A stretch of 10,570 nucleotides of DNA, from NCBI GenBank assembly GCA_934663655.1, contig CAKUKT010000062.1, positions 1 to 10,570 of the forward strand, in the 5' to 3' direction. Position 1 is the stretch's first letter. Every line of letters starts with the position of its first letter. Below the pieces are notes generated by a model. It made no database searches. It had not been told where the DNA came from and saw only the letters and a program-made list of their open reading frames with translations. Shown here piece after piece: positions 7,138-10,570 of the stretch. The DNA comes from an uncultured Victivallaceae bacterium. Lineage in GTDB: Bacteria > Verrucomicrobiota > Lentisphaeria > Victivallales > Victivallaceae. The translations under genes were made by a program, and so were the position numbers.

Positions 7138-7682
7138 GCTCGATAAGTTTCCAACAGCGCCTCAAGCCGACCCTGAACGGCCAGCACCTGATGAATTACC
7201 TCATACACCGCACCGTGTCCTCCCGGCAACCGGGTTCTCCAGTCGGCGACCTCGTCCAGTTCGGGAACGGCGTCGGCAACTGCCACGGCGACCCCGACTC
7301 GCTTCATAACCGGTAGATCGACGATATCATCGCCGATATACAGACATTCGGCGGGGGTAATGCCGAGTTCCCGGGTCAGCCGTTCGAGTTCCGGCACCTT
7401 CTTCCGGGCCCCGGTCACGCAGAACGACAAACCCAGTTCATCGGCGCGGCGGCGGGTGGCGACGTCGTCGCGCCCGGAAATAATTCCCGCCAGCAAGCCG
7501 GCGCGAATCGCCAGCTTGATCCAGTGGCCGTCGCGCGCGTGGAAAAATTTGACCGGCCCGTTGACGACCAGTTCCGGGGATGAAGCTACGACCGGCAGAT
7601 ATCCGAGTCTGCCGTCGGTGAGCACCCCATCCACATCAAGCACGATCGCCCTGACCGCGCGAATACGTTCATCCAATGTCAT
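7134..7682 (-). CDS. kdsC: 3-deoxy-D-manno-octulosonate 8-phosphate phosphatase KdsC
   Basis: KdsC removes phosphate from Kdo-8-phosphate to give free Kdo for LPS core synthesis, in the cytosol. The 182-residue protein is a C0-type HAD phosphatase without a cap domain. Motif I is LDVDGVLTDG, with Asp16 as nucleophile and Asp18 as acid/base. Motif II is ISGR (Ser69), motif III is the Lys94/Lys95 pair, and motif IV is IGDDIVDLP (Asp118, Asp119). The C-terminal loop GGHGAVYEV (154-162) is the KdsC signature that reaches the neighbouring subunit's active site; relatives usually have Arg where this has Tyr160. The segment between DGRL and FFHARDGH (about 26-45) is roughly ten residues longer than usual. 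The gene overlaps kdsA by 14 nt and the OstA-repeat gene by 4 nt. AAGG lies 12 nt before its ATG, within kdsA. Confidence 0.93.
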   Translation of the reverse strand: MTLDERIRAVRAIVLDVDGVLTDGRLGYLPVVASSPELVVNGPVKFFHARDGHWIKLAIRAGLLAGIISGRDDVATRRRADELGLSFCVTGARKKVPELERLTRELGITPAECLYIGDDIVDLPVMKRVGVAVAVADAVPELDEVADWRTRLPGGHGAVYEVIHQVLAVQGRLEALLETYRA

Positions 7683-8484
7683 AAATCTTTTTCACCTTGA
7701 TGAGCAGTTCGCGAATCGCGGCGAAGTCAAGCGAATTAGGACCATCCGACAACGCCTGATCGGGATGAGGATGAACCTCGGTGAAAAGCGCGTCGATGCC
7801 GACCGCCGCCGCCGCCCGCGCCAACGGAAACACAAATTCCCGCCGCCCGCCGGAGGCGTTGCCGAGACCGCCGGGCAGCTGCACCGAATGGGTGGCGTCA
7901 AAGACTACCGGCACGCCGAGCGCGCGCATCTCCACCAGTGAACGCATATCCACCACCAGATTGTGGTAACCGAAACTCGATCCGCGTTCGGTCAGCAGCA
8001 CCTGACGGTTGCCGGTCATACGAACTTTTTCCACCGCGCCGCGCATATCCTCCGGAGCCATGAACTGACCTTTTTTGATGTTGACCGGCTTACCGGTTTT
8101 ACCGGCGGCGACGAGCAGATCGGTCTGACGGCACAGAAAAGCGGGGATCTGCAACATATCGACCACCTGGGCGACCACGGCGGCTTCGCCGGATTCGTGA
8201 ATGTCGGTAATGACCGGCACCCCGATCTCCTCGCGCACCGCGGCCAGAAATTCCAGTCCGCGCACCAGTCCGGGACCACGGCGGGATTCGCCGCTGGAAC
8301 GGTTCGCCTTATCAAACGAAGCCTTGAAAACATAACCGATATCCAGCTCGCCGCACAGATCCCGGAGATAGGCGGCGGTTTCGAGACAGAGTTCACGGCT
8401 CTCGGCCATGCAGGGGCCGGCGATCAACACCAGTCTGCCGTTGCCGATTTCAATATCATTCCGGGGAATTTTCACAGTCTCCAT
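7669..8484 (-). CDS. kdsA: 3-deoxy-D-manno-octulosonate 8-phosphate synthase KdsA, metal-dependent type
   Basis: KdsA condenses phosphoenolpyruvate with arabinose-5-phosphate to Kdo-8-phosphate. From the start I prefer it is 271 residues long, the usual size. Motifs are IAGPCMAES (residues 21-29), FKASFDKANRSS (53-64), DIHE (94-97), IPAFLCRQTDLL (113-124), KKGQF (137-141), LTERGSSFGY (164-173), FDATHSVQLPGG (195-206) and TEVHPHPDQALSDG (235-248). The Cys in AGPC (Cys25), with His199, Glu236 and Asp247, reproduces the metal site of the Aquifex aeolicus class; E. coli KdsA has Asn in place of Cys. The ATG at 8484 is preceded by GTGGTG and gives a family-like N-terminus. An ATG at 8496 adds four residues and has a poorer upstream site. 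The gene overlaps kdsC by 14 nt. No arabinose-5-phosphate isomerase or kdsB is seen here. Confidence 0.95.
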   Translation of the reverse strand: METVKIPRNDIEIGNGRLVLIAGPCMAESRELCLETAAYLRDLCGELDIGYVFKASFDKANRSSGESRRGPGLVRGLEFLAAVREEIGVPVITDIHESGEAAVVAQVVDMLQIPAFLCRQTDLLVAAGKTGKPVNIKKGQFMAPEDMRGAVEKVRMTGNRQVLLTERGSSFGYHNLVVDMRSLVEMRALGVPVVFDATHSVQLPGGLGNASGGRREFVFPLARAAAAVGIDALFTEVHPHPDQALSDGPNSLDFAAIRELLIKVKKIYDIG

Positions 8485-8564
8485 AATGCACCACATCCGC
8501 TGAGTTATTCATCCGCCCCGCCGCCGGAACACCGACAGCGAGGTTACAACTTCCACTTTACCGC

Positions 8565-8624
8565 CGGAAGCGCTTTCCGAACGCTGATCCCGGACGGGAA
8601 ACCCGTTCAACCGCCCCGGGACAG
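8565..8624 (-). repeat. Hairpin cluster between lysS and kdsA
   Basis: Eleven nucleotides after the lysS stop, plus-strand CTGATCCCGG (8584-8593) pairs with CCGGGACAG (8616-8624), nine pairs with one bulged A. It encloses a tight ACGGG-AAA-CCCGT hairpin (8594-8606). A third stem, CGGAA/TTCCG, lies at 8565-8579. There is no T-run, so this is not a classical intrinsic terminator on either strand. It may be a Rho-type stop, a processing site or a transcript stabiliser. I see no convincing promoter in the 150 nt before kdsA, so kdsA may be read through from lysS. Confidence 0.5.
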
Positions 8625-8634
8625 CCGCCCCGCT

Positions 8635-10149
8635 TCAGCGGTTGCGCATCTGCGGGAACAAAATCACATCCCGGATCGCCTCCGCCCCGGTGAGAATCAT
8701 CACCAGCCGGTCGATGCCGACCCCCATGCCGCCGGCGGGCGGCATGCCGTATTCGAGCGCGGTAAGGAAATCCTCGTCCACCTTGTCGGAAAGCTGATCG
8801 CCCTCCTCGCGGTTCTTTTCGAACTGCTCCAGGAAACGACGACGTTGAATAATCGGATCATTAAGTTCGGTATACGCGGGAGCGACCTCCACGCCGTTGA
8901 TGCCGAGCTCGAAGACATCGACCAGTTCGGGAGCGTCCGGACAGCTCTTGGCCAGCGGCAGCAGCTCCGCCGGCAGCCGCATCACAAAGGTGGGCTGGAT
9001 CAGCGTCGGCTCGACCAGCTTCTCGTAAAGTTCATTGGTGACATCGAGATCGGCCATCGAGGAGTTGACTTCAAGACCGAGCTTCTGACCGCGGGCCACC
9101 CGTTCGGCGGGGGTGATGTCGAACCAGTCGTCGCCGCCTTTCTCCCGAACCAGTTCGTGATAGGTCGCCCGCCGCCACGGCGGAGTCAAATCAATAATCT
9201 TGCCGTTGCCGTGATCGATTTTGAGCGTGCCGACCACCTTTTGCGCGACGGTGGTGATCATGCTCTCGATCAATTCCATCATCGTGCGGCAGTCACCGTA
9301 AGCCTGGTAGATCTCAAGCATCGTGAACTCGGGATTGTGACGGCGATCCATGCCTTCATTGCGGAAGTTGCGGTTGAGTTCATAGACGCGCTCAAGTCCG
9401 CCGACCAGCAGCCGTTTCAGATAGAGTTCAGGAGCGATGCGCAGATACATCGGCTGGTTGAGCGCTTCAAAAAAGGTCTTGAAGGGGTTGGCGGACGCTC
9501 CACCGGCCAGCGATTGGAGCATCGGCGTTTCCACTTCGAGAAAACCGCGGGAGTTGAGGAAATTGCGGATTTCCGCGAGGATCGCGATCCGGGTCTTGAA
9601 GGTCTGAATCACCTCCGGATTGGCGATCATATCCAGATAGCGCTGCCGGTAACGCTGTTCGATATCGGTGAGGCCGTGGAACTTCTCCGGCAGCGGTCGC
9701 AACGACTTGGAAAGCAGCCGGAAGCTCTTGACCCGCAGCGTCAACTCTCCCATTCTGGTGGTGAAAAGCACCCCTTTGACGCCGATGATATCACCGATGT
9801 CGATCTTCTTGAAAAGCGCAAACTCCTCCTCGCTCATCTCGTTACGCCCGGTGAAGAGCTGCAATTTGCCGGAACTGTCGCGCAGATCCGAAAAAATCGA
9901 TTTGCCCATGCCGCGCTTGGCGACAAGCCGTCCGGCGACCGTCACTTCCGGACCGGCATGGGGATCGGCCGCGTCATCGGCCGGAGGCACGTAGGCGGCG
10001 CGGACGTCGGCGATCAGTTCGACCCCCGGGAACGCGGCTCCGCCGTAGGGGGGAATCCCGGCACTTTCCAACTCGCGCATTTTGGCAATGCGCTGAGCTA
10101 CGATATCATTCATATCCGGAAGCAGTTCGCTGTCGGAAAGATTTTCCAT
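8635..10149 (-). CDS. lysS: Lysyl-tRNA synthetase, class II
   Basis: LysS charges tRNA-Lys. From the start I prefer it has 504 residues, normal for the bacterial enzyme. An N-terminal OB-fold anticodon-binding domain (about 68-148, VTVAGRLVAKRGMGKSIFSDLRD) is followed by the class II catalytic core. Motif 1 is GFLEVETPML (202-211), motif 2 is FRNEGMDRRHNPEFTMLE (262-279) and motif 3 is GMGVGIDRLVMIL (474-486). The stretch VDVFELGINGVEVAPAYTELNDP (410-432) differs from the proteobacterial FELF-x-GG-x-EIANG style and is like the form I associate with PVC bacteria. The ATG at 10149 has a GGAG about 12 nt upstream. An in-frame ATG at 10167 has no ribosome site, and one at 10113 would also be possible. 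A promoter candidate lies at 10204-10232. Confidence 0.96.
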   Translation of the reverse strand: MENLSDSELLPDMNDIVAQRIAKMRELESAGIPPYGGAAFPGVELIADVRAAYVPPADDAADPHAGPEVTVAGRLVAKRGMGKSIFSDLRDSSGKLQLFTGRNEMSEEEFALFKKIDIGDIIGVKGVLFTTRMGELTLRVKSFRLLSKSLRPLPEKFHGLTDIEQRYRQRYLDMIANPEVIQTFKTRIAILAEIRNFLNSRGFLEVETPMLQSLAGGASANPFKTFFEALNQPMYLRIAPELYLKRLLVGGLERVYELNRNFRNEGMDRRHNPEFTMLEIYQAYGDCRTMMELIESMITTVAQKVVGTLKIDHGNGKIIDLTPPWRRATYHELVREKGGDDWFDITPAERVARGQKLGLEVNSSMADLDVTNELYEKLVEPTLIQPTFVMRLPAELLPLAKSCPDAPELVDVFELGINGVEVAPAYTELNDPIIQRRRFLEQFEKNREEGDQLSDKVDEDFLTALEYGMPPAGGMGVGIDRLVMILTGAEAIRDVILFPQMRNR

Positions 10150-10203
10150 GATTGCAGAAATCTCCATATTTGAAACGATGCAAAAACAATATAGCTGTAA
10201 GAT

Positions 10204-10232
10204 AATATATCACCTCCCCGGCGATCTTGCAA
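10204..10232 (-). promoter_or_regulatory. lysS promoter candidate
   Basis: On the minus strand TTGCAA (10227-10232) and TATATT (10204-10209) are 17 bp apart, giving a leader of roughly 50 nt. A second, weaker pair lies further upstream: TTGATA, 17 bp, then TTAAAT, at about 10254-10282. The first pair matches the pattern at the guaB and gfo promoters of this window. Confidence 0.5.
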
Positions 10233-10480
10233 TCATCACCACCCCGGGTTATATTTAATTGACAATAGTGAATGTTATCAACCCCGGTTTCAGAACAGGA
10301 GAAACAACCGGAGGAACGGCTGCTCCGGCGCGGCGATCCGCGGGGAACAACCGGATTACGCCGGACCGCGGGCGCCGCACCGAAGTTCAATCTCCGCTGC
10401 GGTGATTGTTTTCAACGGCTGAACTGAATGTACTTCGGCGTCCGGCGACAGGAGTTCCTGTCGGGACGCCGCCAGATGGT
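10233..10480. other. Intergenic region at the divergent end, GC-rich and hairpin-rich
   Basis: No gene is supported between the lysS promoter and the edge gene at 10481. The left part is AT-rich and promoter-like. The right part is GC-rich with several short inverted repeats, for example CCGGAG (10308-10313) with CTCCGG (10323-10328), ending in the long hairpin at 10436-10471. No tRNA T-loop or known small-RNA signature was recognised. A rightward promoter is not obvious: TTGACA at 10259-10264 has no matching -10 box at 16-18 bp. Confidence 0.4.
10436..10471 (+). repeat. Sixteen-base-pair hairpin just upstream of the edge gene
   Basis: CGGCGTCC (10436-10443) pairs with GGACGCCG (10464-10471), and CGACAGGA (10446-10453) pairs with TCCTGTCG (10456-10463), with only a 2-nt GG bulge between the two stem halves and GT at the tip. 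It ends 9 nt before the ATG at 10481. The tip contains AGGAG (10450-10454). No T-run follows on either strand, so a terminator is unlikely. Confidence 0.75.
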
Positions 10481-10570
10481 ATGAAAGATCCCCAATCGAT
10501 TCCGAGTGCCGCAAATTCCCGCGTCGACCGCGGCGATCTGTCCCGAAGCATCGCCGCCTGGGTGCTGCTG
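10481..10570 (+). CDS. Possible start of a rightward gene, product unknown (partial)
   Basis: An ATG at 10481 opens a frame of 30 codons that is still open at the window edge. It begins MKDPQSIPSAANSRVDRGDL and ends SIAAWVLL. The polar start followed by a hydrophobic stretch suggests the first membrane segment of a membrane protein, but 30 residues are too few to name it. The region directly upstream has no good ribosome site; the only AGGAG lies 26 nt away in the tip of the hairpin. The frame is open back to 10406, where a TTG occurs. It would be divergent from lysS. It may also be a chance frame. Confidence 0.4.
   Translation, partial: MKDPQSIPSAANSRVDRGDLSRSIAAWVLL

Noticed and set aside
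4996..7146. 716-codon open frame on the plus strand opposite the OstA-repeat gene
   Set aside because: The composition is typical of an antisense shadow, with no signal peptide or motif. The minus-strand frame has a signal peptide, repeats and a coupled start.
7963..10173. 736-codon open frame on the plus strand opposite lysS and kdsA
   Set aside because: It runs across two well-conserved genes and the gap between them. The His/Asp/Arg-rich product has no family features.
10209..10217. Perfect Shine-Dalgarno-like GGAGGTGAT on the minus strand upstream of lysS
   Set aside because: No ATG, GTG or TTG lies at a usable distance, and it falls in the spacer of the lysS promoter, so it is probably chance.
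10106..10390. 94-codon minus-strand frame overlapping the lysS start and upstream region
   Set aside because: It has no ribosome site, no domain and a mixed composition. It covers the lysS promoter and overlaps the beginning of lysS.
1..10570. Search for tRNA genes, CRISPR repeats, insertion sequences and phage genes
   Set aside because: No T-loop signature, regularly spaced repeats, transposase motifs or terminal inverted repeats were seen.

Overview
The window comes from a GC-rich Gram-negative bacterium that makes Kdo-containing LPS. It carries kdsA, kdsC, lpxD, a Skp/OmpH chaperone and a large LptC/LptA-like periplasmic protein. My best guess is the PVC superphylum, perhaps Lentisphaerota/Victivallales. 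This rests on the C-terminal sequence style of the class II lysyl-tRNA synthetase and on the Gfo/Idh/MocA dehydrogenase plus xylose-isomerase-like barrel pair that such genomes carry in many copies. It is an inference from sequence style, not a demonstrated placement.

All nine well-supported genes lie on the minus strand and read right to left. (1) Right block: lysS (about 8635-10149), kdsA (7669-8484), kdsC (7134-7682) and an 850-residue OstA-repeat protein (4585-7137). The last three overlap each other (14 nt, then a 4-nt ATGA), so they are surely co-translated. A 150-nt gap holding a strong hairpin separates lysS from kdsA. (2) Middle block: a Gfo/Idh/MocA oxidoreductase (3264-4328) and a sugar phosphate isomerase/epimerase (2466-3251), 12 nt apart, with their own promoter candidate and a very clear intrinsic terminator (2403-2436). 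(3) Left block: guaB (774-2273), skp (125-748) and lpxD (from 119, running off the left edge), with short gaps and a promoter region upstream of guaB. (4) Right edge: about 330 nt of hairpin-rich non-coding DNA, then a possible rightward gene that begins at 10481 and runs off the window.

Functionally, blocks 1 and 3 serve the outer membrane: Kdo-8-phosphate synthesis and dephosphorylation (KdsA, KdsC), LPS transport across the periplasm (OstA-repeat protein), outer-membrane protein chaperoning (Skp) and lipid A acylation (LpxD). Two housekeeping genes (lysS, guaB) sit at the heads of these units. Block 2 is a sugar-catabolism-type oxidoreductase/isomerase pair.

The most interesting items are the giant protein that takes the place of separate lptC and lptA after kdsC, a promoter that lies inside the terminator hairpin between blocks 1 and 2, an inverted repeat centred on a guaB promoter -10 box, and a 16-bp hairpin in front of the rightward edge gene. 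No mobile element, CRISPR array, tRNA or rRNA was seen.
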